NCBI RefSeq assembly: GCF_032716425.1
Contig: NZ_CP090420.1
Location: forward strand, 682,001 to 746,000
From: Pseudoalteromonas sp. N1230-9
Lineage (GTDB): Bacteria; Pseudomonadota; Gammaproteobacteria; Enterobacterales; Alteromonadaceae
Length of the DNA: 64,000 bases
Direction of reading: 5' to 3'
Within the stretch, counting starts at the first letter, position 1. Each line of letters begins with the position of its first letter. Below are positions 17,107 to 25,648 of the stretch, one piece after another. Under the pieces are notes generated by a model, which made no database searches, was not told where the DNA came from, and saw only the letters and a list, made by a program, of their open reading frames with translations. Position numbers and translations under genes: made by a program.

Positions 17107-17234
17107 ACCTAACACCCAAGTAAGGGGTGAACAACGCTACCACCTTACCTAAAGCATTGTGCCATAAACACTAAATTTGAAGAAGCAGCAAAAATGCTAA
17201 GCGTTGTGAATCCCTCTTGAGCAGTTTGTTATGT
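17107..17234 (-). other. attC recombination site (128 bp, Vibrio-repeat-like)
   Basis: On the minus strand it opens with the inverse core ACATAAC (17234-17228), which holds the stop codon of the upstream gene, and ends with the core GTTAGGT (17113-17107, matching GTTRRRY). The arms pair imperfectly: ACAACGC with GCGTTGT, AGGG with CCCT, CAAG with CTTG, with an unpaired middle. Length and the opening TAACAAACTGCTCAAGAGGG recall the Vibrio cholerae VCR family. Confidence 0.88.
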
Positions 17235-17603
17235 GGATGCTCCCACCAACACCAAAACGGTAATTGCACCAAACAGTATCCATGATAGGTGTTTTCCTTT
17301 TGATCCCAATAGGGCCGTCAGAAAGTGCACACCAAATGTAATAGCGATTATTTGGCCAACCAGTTGTTTACCAAACTCTGGCTGCACTAGAGCCACAACA
17401 ATGCCAGCTAGCCCCAACCAGGCAACTGAGGTTAAGTGCCATGCAAATCTCAACGTACGTTTAGTAAAATCATCGCTTCCCAAGATCTTTGGCAAGTTGT
17501 CACGCTTAAACAACCTAGAAAGGATAAAGCGTTCTCCGAGGTAAGAATGAGCAATAGATACAACCATTAGCAAGAAAGCTGCGAGATATAAAAGACTTTC
17601 CAT
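17229..17603 (-). CDS. Small membrane protein (integron cassette gene)
   Basis: A 124-residue protein. The ATG at 17603 is chosen because GGAGG lies 5 bases upstream; two earlier in-frame ATGs overlap the ribosome site itself. Four hydrophobic segments can be seen (about residues 3-20, 44-63, 72-92 and 101-122), with a basic loop R-L-F-K-R-D-N-L-P-K between the first two. I recognise no family. Its cassette spans 17113-17623: the start core GTTATGT and end inverse core ACATAAC are exact complements. The stop codon is within the attC arm. Confidence 0.78.
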   Translation of the reverse strand: MESLLYLAAFLLMVVSIAHSYLGERFILSRLFKRDNLPKILGSDDFTKRTLRFAWHLTSVAWLGLAGIVVALVQPEFGKQLVGQIIAITFGVHFLTALLGSKGKHLSWILFGAITVLVLVGAST

Positions 17604-17617
17604 TTTCTCCTCCATCC

Positions 17618-17663
17618 ACATAACATTTTAGTATTTATGCAACACGCTGTTTGAGTTGCATAA
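17618..17663 (-). other. Cassette start core GTTATGT with adjacent hairpin
   Basis: The minus strand carries GTTATGT at 17624-17618, just upstream of the membrane-protein gene. Its exact complement ends the same cassette at 17228-17234. A 9-bp stem (17635-17643 with 17655-17663, TTATGCAAC arm) lies immediately before it and may be part of the preceding, atypical attC, whose left arm would start near 17835 (ATAATAAACGCTGAGC). That gives about 215 bases, longer than usual for attC. Confidence 0.55.
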
Positions 17664-17987
17664 TCGCTTGTTGGACTGAGCCGCTACCAGCTCGGTGTGT
17701 CAGAGTTGGTGTTGTTTATGCTATGGCTTTACTTATAAAAAATAGGCTTTTTGGAGACTCTCACTTTCCTCGCTAATTTAATCAGCTTAGCTAGTGTTAA
17801 GTAAGCTTTCCCTGCATTGCTCAGCGTTTATTATGTATTCATTACACCTAAATTTTCATTAATAAGCAATTATATTTTTACGTACACGGAGGCCGCTAGT
17901 CCGAGCAATTAAGCGGGTTAACTAACTGATTTTAAGCAGCTACCTAGCTGCTCAACCGTTATGCTTTGAGTAAATCCCGTACTACGC

Positions 17988-18116
17988 TCAAATTCGACTC
18001 CAAAGCATTTTCTTTGAATGATTTTGGGAAGTCCACTTGGCGAAAAAAGGCAAAACTAAGCCATTATCTCTTTCACCTAGAAAGTCGTAGATAAATCCTA
18101 GATTATTGTCCTTCAA
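17988..18116 (-). CDS. Possible 42-residue ORF in a nearly gene-less cassette
   Basis: After the attC at 18123-18221, the frame from a TTG at 18116 encodes 42 residues, L-K-D-N-N-L-G-F-I-Y-D-F-L-G-E-R-D-N, then F-F-A-K-W-T-S-Q-N. The composition looks protein-like and the frame stays open upstream through the attC arm. There is no good ribosome site and no recognisable family. It may be a remnant of a cassette gene. The rest of this 505-base cassette (17624-18128) holds no other ORF, only an 8-bp-stem hairpin at 17935-17952. Confidence 0.25.
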   Translation of the reverse strand: MKDNNLGFIYDFLGERDNGLVLPFFAKWTSQNHSKKMLWSRI

Positions 18117-18122
18117 AATTTT

Positions 18123-18221
18123 GTCTAACGCCCTGTTAACAGGCAAAAAGTTGTTGGCTAAAATAGTGACGAAGGAACAAAAGCCAACAATTTTTTGTCC
18201 TCGTTTAACAGCTTGTTAGCT
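18123..18221 (-). other. attC recombination site (99 bp)
   Basis: The minus strand runs from inverse core AGCTAAC (18221-18215, containing the SMI1 gene stop) to core GTTAGAC (18129-18123, a full GTTRRRY match). The two arms pair strongly: CTGTTAA, AGG, CAAAAA and TTGTTGGCT all find complements in register. This is a textbook folded attC hairpin. Confidence 0.9.
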
Positions 18222-18839
18222 GCAATTATGGCCAGGCACATATTGCCAAGTAGGCGAACTAAACCAATTACCAGGATCAATTTCACTTTCTGGTTGAAGC
18301 CAATGTACACCATCCTCTAGCGCATCCTCTTGAAGAGAATATTTACCTGAAAGTAAATCAGATGTGAATTTTTCAATATAATTTTCTACTGAGTCAGCAA
18401 GTTTGAGAGCTACATTATGCTCATAGTCTATTAAAATTACTTGCCCATAAGTACCATTAATGTCGGGGTCGAGATCTACGCATATTAAACAGGAACCCGA
18501 ATCATCACCAATAGGAACCCTTAACTTTCCGAAGCTATAACCTGCTTTGATACCATCATCTGAATAGTTTAAATTAGTTTTATCATTAGGTAGTTCAAAT
18601 TTGGTAATTTGACTAATTGTTTGCTCTATTGAAATGAATGGCATGCCGTACACTAAATTAGCAAACATATCTGGATTTATTCCATTATACGTTTGATATA
18701 AAGTCCAAAGGCTTTCAGGTAAGTTTTTACCTACTAAAATCTCCAGTTCATTAATTTTATCTGTCGATGCAGGTTCTTGAAGCGCCTCTACAATTTTAGG
18801 TGCATGATTCGATAGCCATTCCGTTGCTTTTTCTAACAT
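18216..18839 (-). CDS. SMI1/KNR4 (SUKH) family protein (integron cassette gene)
   Basis: A 207-residue protein with SUKH-fold signatures: I-N-E-L-E-I-L-V-G-K-N-L-P-E-S-L near residue 29, L-Y-Q-T-Y-N-G-I-N-P near residue 47, and the acidic G-D-D-S-G-S-C-L-I-C-V-D-L-D-P near residue 119. Bacterial SUKH proteins often act as immunity proteins against polymorphic toxins, though many are orphans, and no toxin gene lies next to it. Its cassette spans 18129-18877, and the start core GTTAGCT and end inverse core AGCTAAC are exact complements. GGAG precedes the ATG. Confidence 0.85.
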   Translation of the reverse strand: MLEKATEWLSNHAPKIVEALQEPASTDKINELEILVGKNLPESLWTLYQTYNGINPDMFANLVYGMPFISIEQTISQITKFELPNDKTNLNYSDDGIKAGYSFGKLRVPIGDDSGSCLICVDLDPDINGTYGQVILIDYEHNVALKLADSVENYIEKFTSDLLSGKYSLQEDALEDGVHWLQPESEIDPGNWFSSPTWQYVPGHNCS

Positions 18840-18871
18840 ATATACTCTCCAGTTGAAACCAAATCTATTGC

Positions 18872-18878
18872 AGCTAAC
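18872..18878 (-). other. Core site at the 5' edge of the cassette array
   Basis: GTTAGCT on the minus strand lies 33 bases upstream of the SMI1-type gene and is the exact complement of that cassette's end core. A second GTTAGCT occurs 100 bases further up (18978-18972). The stretch between may be a half attC, an attI remnant or unrelated. No integrase gene lies upstream in the window. Confidence 0.55.
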
Positions 18879-19325
18879 AATTTAATAGTGCGCAAATTGC
18901 GCAAATTTCTACCACACAACTGCCCATCCTTATGATTACTACATTTTTATCAAATTAACTAACCTTTTACTAGCTAACAAAATATTTTTAGTTTGGTAAA
19001 GTGGTCTTACGATAAACATGCGCAAATTGCTCATTTTCCTGAATATAGGGGAAAGTTGTAAATTCTGAATATAAAAACCATATCAAAAGAAAATATTCAA
19101 TGTTTGCTGTTTGCTGTTTGCTTAAAGCCACCTTTAAATCAATTACGTTAACTCATTTTGGAACAGAAATGAGTTACTTCTTAATAACTGTTGCAGGCAC
19201 CAAAAATCTGTTTAGCTTCCATAAAAAGCATCTTACTTCCTTATCAAACAACTAAGCTCGGTAAATAATCGCTGATGCAGTAACTCTAGAACATCGGCCG
19301 AAGAAAATCCTTGGTACTTCTAAGG
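18879..19325. other. 447-base AT-rich stretch without genes
   Basis: It contains a short direct repeat GCGCAAATT at about 18891-18908 (recurring as GCGCAAATTGC near 19020) and a triple TGTTTGC run at about 19100-19122. No ORF with a ribosome site was found. It forms the boundary between the cassette array and the YfhL gene. Confidence 0.5.
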
Positions 19326-19339
19326 TTGATCTAGATCAA
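19326..19339 (+). promoter_or_regulatory. Consensus FNR-type binding site
   Basis: TTGATCTAGATCAA is a perfect match to TTGAT-N4-ATCAA and fully palindromic. Its centre is 41.5 bases upstream of the start point expected from the -10 box at 19362-19367, the class II activator position. This predicts oxygen-limitation control of the ferredoxin gene by an FNR/EtrA protein. Confidence 0.7.
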
Positions 19340-19361
19340 GGAAATTTCATTCGCTGCAATC

Positions 19362-19367
19362 TATATT
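19362..19367 (+). promoter_or_regulatory. Candidate -10 box for the ferredoxin promoter
   Basis: TATATT lies where an FNR site centred at -41.5 requires it. The predicted start near 19374 leaves a 75-base leader before the ATG at 19450. Confidence 0.5.
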
Positions 19368-19449
19368 ACGCGGCTGCAATTTCGTTGCGTCCGAAATCCA
19401 TAATGTGGATTTTAATGGCAATACTCATTATCGTGCTTAAAGGTGTGTC

Positions 19450-19704
19450 ATGGCATTACTCATCAATAACAAATGTATTAACTGTGATATGTGCGATCCT
19501 GAGTGTCCGAATGAGGCTATTTATATGGGCGCGAAGATTTATCAAATCGATCCTAATAAATGCACGGAGTGTGTTGGCCATTACGATAATCCGACTTGCG
19601 TGAGTGTTTGCCCAATCGATTGCATTAAACCTGATCCAAATCATCGAGAATCACTTGATGAACTTGCTGATAAGTACGTCAAACTCACTTCTCAAGCGTC
19701 TTAG
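19450..19704 (+). CDS. yfhL: YfhL-family 2[4Fe-4S] ferredoxin
   Basis: An 84-residue cytoplasmic ferredoxin. The first cluster motif is C-I-N-C-D-M-C-D-P-E-C-P (C9, C12, C15, C19). The second set has the spaced C-T-E-C-V-G-H-Y...C-V-S-V-C-P arrangement, with an insertion between the second and third cysteines as in the YfhL/Allochromatium vinosum type. It carries low-potential electrons. The partner is unknown. It stands alone behind an FNR-type promoter. Confidence 0.92.
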   Translation: MALLINNKCINCDMCDPECPNEAIYMGAKIYQIDPNKCTECVGHYDNPTCVSVCPIDCIKPDPNHRESLDELADKYVKLTSQAS

Positions 19705-19806
19705 TATTGTACACTCATTCTTTTTAATGATTTTAAAGTAGCAGCTTGCGCTAATTGTTCTACAATTCTAGGTACAACAATACGTTATTATTAATTAAGG
19801 TGTGTT

Positions 19807-21126
19807 ATGTGGTTTGGTAAGTCTTTAGAAGCTGAAATTGCAGCATTAAAAGCAGAGCTCTACCCGCTTAAAGATCTAACAGCAGGCATTGATGAAGAAA
19901 TGCTGGTTCTTAGGCTCAATGCTGATGGGGTTATGGCTTATATTAACCAAAACTTTTTAGATGAATTAGGCTACTCTCTTGAGCAGCTAATTAACTCTCC
20001 TTTTGAAAACATAATTACACCTCAATCTAAAAGTAGTGATCAATTTATAGCGCTAAAACGTGCAATTGATCGTCAAGAGCATGGCGTCGGTCATCTACAA
20101 ATAGCTCGATTCGATGGCAAGCTCGAATGGTTACGTTTAATTGCTCATCCAGTTCATACCGCAGAAGGGGAGCTGGACTATTTTGCGATTTACGGCACGG
20201 TGCTAACTGATGCAATTGCCAGTTCCCGTGAACAACGGGATGTTATTAATGCTATCTACCGTTCAATGGCCGTTATTGAGTTTGATCTAAATGGTAATGT
20301 ACTCAATGCGAATCAGCCTTTCTTAGCAGCCATGGGTTATAAAAAAGACGATATTGTAGGTAAACATCACAGTATGTTTTGTGAGCCCGAGGTCGCTAAC
20401 TCCGCAGAATATGAAGCATTTTGGCAGCGCCTAAGACGGGGGGAATTTATTGCTGAGCGTTTCAAGCGCGTTGACCGTTATGGTAATGACGTATGGCTTG
20501 AAGCGTCTTATAACCCTATTACGAATGATTTTGGTGAGTTGTATAAAGTAATGAAGTTTGCCACTGTCATTACTGATCAAGTGAACCGTGAGCATGCTAT
20601 TTCTCAAGCCGCAGAAATTGCTTATGGCACCTCAACAGAAACAGACAAGCTCGCCAAACAAGGTGCACACGTTTTACAAAGCACTATGGCTGTGATGGAT
20701 GAGCTTGCGCAGCAAATGGAGCAGGCAGCACAGGAAATCGCAGCGCTTGATGAGCAATCACAACAAATAGCCAATATTGTGCAAAGCATTAGTAGTATTG
20801 CTGAGCAAACCAATTTATTGGCGTTAAACGCCGCGATTGAAGCTGCTCGTGCCGGAGAGCAAGGGCGTGGTTTTGCTGTTGTGGCTGATGAAGTAAGGCA
20901 ATTGGCGTCTCGTACGTCTAAAGCAACAGAAGAAATTGTTGATGTCGTAAAAGACAATCAGTCTCTTACGCAAAATACCGTGCGAGTGATAGAGCAAGGT
21001 AAAGTTAAAGCTGAGCAGGGGCAAGTATTAGCCAATGAATCAGGAAAAGTCATGGAAGATATTCAGCAAGGAGCGCAGGAAGTTGTCGATGCCGTTGGGC
21101 AGTTTGCTAATCAACTAACAAGTTAA
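19807..21126 (+). CDS. Soluble PAS-PAS methyl-accepting chemotaxis protein (BdlA-like)
   Basis: A 439-residue receptor with no transmembrane helix. Two PAS domains (about 20-125 and 140-260) precede a short signalling domain. The hairpin tip [19 protein letters not shown] is intact, and E-V-R-Q-L-A-S-R-T follows. The second PAS contains G-K-H-H-S-M-F-C, a segment common to energy or redox sensors of the Aer/BdlA type, which may bind haem or flavin. It is cytoplasmic, and a role in energy taxis or biofilm dispersal is inferred from architecture. A close paralogue follows. Confidence 0.9.
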   Translation: MWFGKSLEAEIAALKAELYPLKDLTAGIDEEMLVLRLNADGVMAYINQNFLDELGYSLEQLINSPFENIITPQSKSSDQFIALKRAIDRQEHGVGHLQIARFDGKLEWLRLIAHPVHTAEGELDYFAIYGTVLTDAIASSREQRDVINAIYRSMAVIEFDLNGNVLNANQPFLAAMGYKKDDIVGKHHSMFCEPEVANSAEYEAFWQRLRRGEFIAERFKRVDRYGNDVWLEASYNPITNDFGELYKVMKFATVITDQVNREHAISQAAEIAYGTSTETDKLAKQGAHVLQSTMAVMDELAQQMEQAAQEIAALDEQSQQIANIVQSISSIAEQTNLLALNAAIEAARAGEQGRGFAVVADEVRQLASRTSKATEEIVDVVKDNQSLTQNTVRVIEQGKVKAEQGQVLANESGKVMEDIQQGAQEVVDAVGQFANQLTS

Positions 21127-21324
21127 ATATGCGTATTTTTCTTTTTTATATTCAAATTGTTAAGTTAATTCTTATTTCGTCTTAAGAATTTTCCTATTAT
21201 CGCAAAAATAAGGATTTTACTGTAACGAATACGTTAAAGTAAGCATGCATATACTATTTTGCTATGTGCATGCCTATACATCAGACCAAGGTGTATTTTA
21301 TCTTACCTTAACGTGAAGAGTCCT

Positions 21325-22641
21325 ATGTTTTTTAGTCAATCATTAAAGAATAAAGTTACTGAATTAGACGATGAGTTGTTTACTGTTTCACAAGTAAAAA
21401 ATACGCTCGACAGTAAAATGCTTACTTTAGAATTAGATAAAAATGCACATATCTTGTCACTGAATGAACAAGCAACCGTTGAGCTAGGTTATGAAAAAAA
21501 TCAACTGATAGGCAAATCACTTCTTAGTTTAGTGCCTGAACTGGCAAGAACGACACGCCATTACCACAACTTTAAAAAAGCGCTTGATGATAAAGAGGCA
21601 TGGGTAGGTGCTGTACAGCTTGTAAATGCCCATAATGAACAAGCGTGGTTGCGGGTTATTTTGCATCCGGTTATTAATAGGCAGCAGCAGTTCCAGCAGT
21701 TTACTTTGCATGCCAGTGCACTTACCCGAACCATAGAAACATCAAGAGAAAACCAAGATTTAGTAAAAGCGATTCATCGCTCAATGGCGGTGATTGAGTT
21801 TGATTTATCTGGCCATGTAATTACTGCCAATGAGCAGTTTTTACAAGGCGTTGGCTACAAAAAACAAGAAATAGTGGGAAAACACCACAGTATTTTTTGC
21901 GAACCCGAGGAGGCAAACTCAGCAGACTACGCCGACTTTTGGAAAAAGCTTCAAAAGGGCGAGTTTATTGCGTCGCGCTTTAAACGCGTTAATAAATATG
22001 GTGAACCTGTCTGGCTTGAAGCAAGCTACAATCCTGTTTTTTGTGAGCAGGGGGAGCTTTATAAAATCGTAAAATTTGCAACAGTGATTACAGAGCTAAT
22101 TAATCGTGAAATAGCTGTATCTCAAGCTGCTGAAATTGCATATAACACCTCGACAGAAACTGACCAAATCGCTCATCAAGGCGCTGAGGTATTAGGTGAT
22201 ATGGTGAATGTAATGGACGAACTTGCAAAAAAAATGGAGCAAGCAGCAACGGAAATAGCAGCACTTGATAAGCAATCTCAGCATATAGCTAATATTGTAC
22301 AGAGCATCAGCAGTATCGCAGATCAAACTAATTTACTTGCTCTAAATGCGGCAATTGAAGCTGCAAGGGCCGGTGAGCAAGGCAGAGGCTTTGCGGTTGT
22401 TGCCGACGAAGTAAGGCAGCTAGCTTCACGCACTTCGAAAGCGACGGTTGAAATTGTTGATGTTGTACAGCAAAACAGGGCACTGACGCAAAATACGGTA
22501 GAGGTGATAGAGCAAGGAAAAAGTAAAGCTGAGCAGGGCTACAGCCTTGCGACTGAATCCGGAAAAGTGATGAGTGACATTCAAAACGGCGCGCAAAAAG
22601 TAGTGGATGCGGTTGGTCAGTTCGCTGACCAACTTAAATAG
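21325..22641 (+). CDS. Soluble PAS-PAS methyl-accepting chemotaxis protein (BdlA-like), tandem paralogue
   Basis: A 438-residue protein starts at 21325 (M-F-F-S-Q-S-L). The open frame upstream to 21259 has no matching segment in the paralogue. Domain order equals the preceding gene: PAS at about 20-125, PAS at about 140-260, then a methyl-accepting signalling domain with [15 protein letters not shown] and the ending V-V-D-A-V-G-Q-F-A. The second PAS and signalling halves are nearly alike between the copies, while the first PAS differs more. That suggests duplication followed by divergence in sensing. The 198-base gap may hold its own promoter. Confidence 0.9.
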   Translation: MFFSQSLKNKVTELDDELFTVSQVKNTLDSKMLTLELDKNAHILSLNEQATVELGYEKNQLIGKSLLSLVPELARTTRHYHNFKKALDDKEAWVGAVQLVNAHNEQAWLRVILHPVINRQQQFQQFTLHASALTRTIETSRENQDLVKAIHRSMAVIEFDLSGHVITANEQFLQGVGYKKQEIVGKHHSIFCEPEEANSADYADFWKKLQKGEFIASRFKRVNKYGEPVWLEASYNPVFCEQGELYKIVKFATVITELINREIAVSQAAEIAYNTSTETDQIAHQGAEVLGDMVNVMDELAKKMEQAATEIAALDKQSQHIANIVQSISSIADQTNLLALNAAIEAARAGEQGRGFAVVADEVRQLASRTSKATVEIVDVVQQNRALTQNTVEVIEQGKSKAEQGYSLATESGKVMSDIQNGAQKVVDAVGQFADQLK

Positions 22642-22643
22642 TG

Positions 22644-22895
22644 TTACCTGTGCTTGTATTGGGTTTTGCAATAACCACGTAGAATATCAGGGTGGCGAAG
22701 TTTTATATGCTTACTTTGCCTCCCAGATACGCGTTTTCGCCAAAGTTTAAAACTTGAGTTTGTTAATTGCTCACGCATTAACGTGATAACGCTTTTTTCA
22801 TTTAAGCCAAACTGTTGGTTTATTGCTTCAAACGGAGTTCTGTCTTCCCACGCCATCTCTATAATACGAGATATTTCATGATCTAAGTGCTGCAT
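22644..22895 (-). CDS. DUF2805 (TIGR03643-like) small protein
   Basis: An 83-residue basic protein. The segment I-I-E-M-A-W-E-D-R-T-P-F-E-A-I-N, then F-G-L-N-E-K-S-V-I-T-L-M-R, and W-R-K-R-V-S-G-R-Q-S-K-H are signatures of this family, whose first half looks like a helix-turn-helix. Function is unknown. AAAGGAG precedes the ATG. It converges on the second chemoreceptor gene, with 2 bases between the stops. Confidence 0.85.
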   Translation of the reverse strand: MQHLDHEISRIIEMAWEDRTPFEAINQQFGLNEKSVITLMREQLTNSSFKLWRKRVSGRQSKHIKLRHPDILRGYCKTQYKHR

Positions 22896-22940
22896 TTCGG
22901 CTCCTTTTTGTAGCTTATACGTAGCTGCAGCGGATTTAGA

Positions 22941-23825
22941 TTATAAGATATCTTGTTGCCAGTGCTCTGCTAAAAAGTCGATGAACGCCCTCACTACATT
23001 TTGCTGGAAGTTACGTGATAAATACACCGCCCATAAGTGAGAGCCAATTGTTATGTGCTCTGGCAGTACTTTAACAAGTTCTCCCGATGCTAAATAGTCA
23101 TTAGCTAAGTCACAAGGCAAGTGAGCAACCCCCATCCCTTGTTTTGCTGCTTTTAAAAGTACGCCCATATCGTTGGCAACAATGTTGCCCTTAACAGTCA
23201 CTTTTTGTGTGTTATCGTCACGTTGAAATTGCCAAATAGTGTGTTTGTTATGAATAAGGCAATTGTGTGCAGTTAAGTCACTCGGCTCATGAATCGGTGG
23301 GTTCGCAGCTAAATAATCGTGTGATGCACACACTGCAGTTGCGATATACATGAGCTTGCGGGCAATAAGACCTTCATCGGGCTGGTGGATATAACGCAAA
23401 GCAATATCAACGCGGTCATCAACCAACTGCGATAAACTATCTGAAAGTAACAGTTCAAATCGCGTCTGTGGATGGCGCTTGGTAAACTCTTTAATGGCAT
23501 CAAACAGCTTATGTTGGCCAAGTCCAATGGGAGAGGCAACGCGAATAGTCCCCACCAATTCGTTGTTATGGCTATGCGCTCGGCTTTGTAAGTCAGACAC
23601 TTGATTTAGTATTTGCTGGCAATAGCTAAGGGCTTCTTCGCCTTGAACAGTTAAACTTACTTTTCGTGTTGTGCGATGAAATAACCTTAAACTTAGCCAC
23701 TTTTCAATATCTTGAATATGCCTAGAAACTTGTAACCGGCTCAAGCCTAAATGTTCAGCGGCCTGAGTAAAGCTGCCTGTACGGGCAACTTCGACAAAGC
23801 TAGTAATTGAATTGAGTTTGTCCAT
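22941..23825 (-). CDS. LysR-family transcriptional regulator
   Basis: A 294-residue regulator starts at the ATG at 23825; the frame extends to a TTG at 23846 with no advantage. An N-terminal winged helix (A-E-H-L-G-L-S-R-L-Q-V-S-R-H core) is followed by the effector domain from about residue 85. Layout and the L-F-H-R-T-T-R-K-V-S-L-T motif place it in the CrgA-like subgroup. It is divergent from the NAD(P)-binding gene at 23928 with about 100 bases between, so it most likely controls that gene. Confidence 0.9.
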   Translation of the reverse strand: MDKLNSITSFVEVARTGSFTQAAEHLGLSRLQVSRHIQDIEKWLSLRLFHRTTRKVSLTVQGEEALSYCQQILNQVSDLQSRAHSHNNELVGTIRVASPIGLGQHKLFDAIKEFTKRHPQTRFELLLSDSLSQLVDDRVDIALRYIHQPDEGLIARKLMYIATAVCASHDYLAANPPIHEPSDLTAHNCLIHNKHTIWQFQRDDNTQKVTVKGNIVANDMGVLLKAAKQGMGVAHLPCDLANDYLASGELVKVLPEHITIGSHLWAVYLSRNFQQNVVRAFIDFLAEHWQQDIL

Positions 23826-23927
23826 TGGTATCTTAAAGTGAAACAATGTGTATCTATATAGTGTATTTATCAGTAATTAGTGAACAAGTAAACTGCAATC
23901 ATTGAAACAAACAACGGAGAATTCCCC

Positions 23928-24557
23928 ATGAAATTAGCAGTTATTGGCGCAACAGGTTGGATTGGCAGTCACATTACATCAGAAGCAATCACACGTGGTC
24001 ATCAAGTAAATGTACTAGTAAGAGATGCAAGTAAAGTAACGCAAGATAACGTTACTGTGACTGAATTTGATTTAACAAAAGATGATATCGCAAGCGCAGC
24101 AGCGGGTAGCGATGTTGTTATTGCTGCAATTGGTGGTCGTGCTTTAGGTAACCATGAAATTGTTGCAAACACAGCAAAGCAATTACTAAACGCGCTTGCA
24201 GGTACTGGCACACGCATTTTATGGGTGGGCGGTGCAGGAAGCTTAGAAGTGGCACCCGGTGTAACACTGGTATCAAGCCCAGACTTTCCTGCTGAATACA
24301 AAGCAGAAGCCATTGCTCAAGGTGAAGCGCTTGATGTATTTAGAGTATCAACAACAGATACGCCGTGGACCTTTGTTTCACCCGCTGCGGTTATCTACCC
24401 TGGTGAGTCAGAAGGCCCATACCGTGTCGGTGGCGACAGCTTCTTTACTGATGCAAACGGCGAAAGCAAAATATCAGTCACCGACTATGCAAAAGCGATG
24501 CTTGATGAAGCACAGTCGGCAGCACATTTAAATCAACGTATTAGTATTGCTTACTAA
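23928..24557 (+). CDS. NAD(P)H-binding atypical SDR protein (YwnB-like)
   Basis: A 209-residue protein with dinucleotide motif G-A-T-G-W-I-G-S at residues 7-14. W-V-G-G-A-G-S-L near residue 99 and W-T-F-V-S-P-A-A-V-I-Y-P-G near residue 147 are typical of the NAD(P)H-binding YwnB/NmrA-like group. It may be a reductase or redox sensor. AACGGAG lies upstream of the ATG. Divergent LysR control is likely, as is common for this gene pair in Alteromonadales and Vibrionales (family knowledge, not seen here). Confidence 0.85.
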   Translation: MKLAVIGATGWIGSHITSEAITRGHQVNVLVRDASKVTQDNVTVTEFDLTKDDIASAAAGSDVVIAAIGGRALGNHEIVANTAKQLLNALAGTGTRILWVGGAGSLEVAPGVTLVSSPDFPAEYKAEAIAQGEALDVFRVSTTDTPWTFVSPAAVIYPGESEGPYRVGGDSFFTDANGESKISVTDYAKAMLDEAQSAAHLNQRISIAY

Positions 24558-24625
24558 TAACGAGCCTTTCTTCAGGCTCATAAAATGGTATTCTTGAGTG
24601 ATGTGTTAAGTTACCTATTTAATTT

Positions 24626-25648
24626 ATGAGCCTGTTATTTTCTGTTGCACTTGCAACCATACCTGCCTTACCTGAGCCCGTTGCTAACAACGCTGTTGCC
24701 AAAGTTGTTATTGATGAACACGCCTACTTTTTAAGCTTTATGGGCCTGAGCTCAGGCAAAGCACATACCGATGTTCACAATAAAGTGTGGGTCCTTAAAG
24801 TGGGCGATAATGCGTGGCAAGCAGCTAAAGCGGTGCCAAGTACATTGCCTCTTACTGGTCGCCTAGCGAGTACCGCAGTGGGTGTTGGTCAACATGCTTA
24901 TGTATTTGGTGGCTATACCGTTAGTGCCGACCATCAAGAAATCTCTACACCTGATGTATATCGCTATGATGTGCGCTCTGATTCATATACGCAGCTTGCC
25001 AATATGCCAGTGCCGGTGGATGACAGTGTGGCGCTTTCATATAAGCAGCGTTATATCTACTTAGTCAGTGGTTGGCATAACGATGGCAATGTTAACCTTG
25101 TTCAAGTTTATGATACGCAAACAGATACTTGGCAACAGGCTTCGCCCTTTTTAGGCCAACCGGTGTTTGGTCAAGCGGCGGCAATTAGTGGCAACACTAT
25201 TTTAGTGTGTGATGGCGTTAAAACACAGGCGAATGCAGATAAGCGTCGTTCATTTGCTGCGGTTGCACAGTGTTTAAAAGGCACAATTGATGCTAATAAC
25301 CCATTAAAAATAGATTGGCGTACCGTGCCACATCCAACAGGTGTTGCCCATTACCGTATGGCAGCAACCAGTTTCAATGGCGATATTTATATGATGGGCG
25401 GCTCTGATAACCCATATAACTACAATGGTATGGGATACGATGGTAAACCCGCGCCAGCGAGTGATCATGTTTGGCGCTTTGATGTTAATAAAAACACGTG
25501 GCAAGTGATGCCAAAAGCCGATACTGCGAGCATGGATCATCGAGGTTTATTAGAGCACCAAGGAAGCTTGTATCGTCTTGGTGGTATGGACAATAATCAA
25601 CAAGTGACAGCCGATGCACTTGGTTACAAGGTAAAGTTATCTCTATGA
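24626..25648 (+). CDS. Kelch-repeat protein (NanM-like beta-propeller)
   Basis: A 340-residue protein with repeated Kelch blades: H-A-Y-V-F-G-G-Y near 92, Y-I-Y-L-V-S-G-W near 147, D-I-Y-M-M-G-G near 252, and S-L-Y-R-L-G-G near 312, each followed by a V-W/Y-R-F-D-V strand. This matches the fold of N-acetylneuraminate epimerase NanM and other periplasmic galactose-oxidase-like propellers. The N terminus is hydrophobic and may be an export signal, but lacks a clear basic start. The ribosome site is weak. A stem-loop at 24562-24579 precedes it. It overlaps the sirtuin gene by 4 bases (ATGA). Neither sialic acid genes nor a substrate clue is present. Confidence 0.82.
   Translation: MSLLFSVALATIPALPEPVANNAVAKVVIDEHAYFLSFMGLSSGKAHTDVHNKVWVLKVGDNAWQAAKAVPSTLPLTGRLASTAVGVGQHAYVFGGYTVSADHQEISTPDVYRYDVRSDSYTQLANMPVPVDDSVALSYKQRYIYLVSGWHNDGNVNLVQVYDTQTDTWQQASPFLGQPVFGQAAAISGNTILVCDGVKTQANADKRRSFAAVAQCLKGTIDANNPLKIDWRTVPHPTGVAHYRMAATSFNGDIYMMGGSDNPYNYNGMGYDGKPAPASDHVWRFDVNKNTWQVMPKADTASMDHRGLLEHQGSLYRLGGMDNNQQVTADALGYKVKLSL

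Noticed and set aside
18872..18978. attI site at the array edge
   Set aside because: Two GTTAGCT sequences 100 bases apart suggested attI repeats, but no integrase or DR-like arrangement supports it; left only as a core-site note.
19385..19603. 72-codon plus-strand ORF overlapping yfhL
   Set aside because: It is out of frame with a perfect two-cluster ferredoxin and has no ribosome site.
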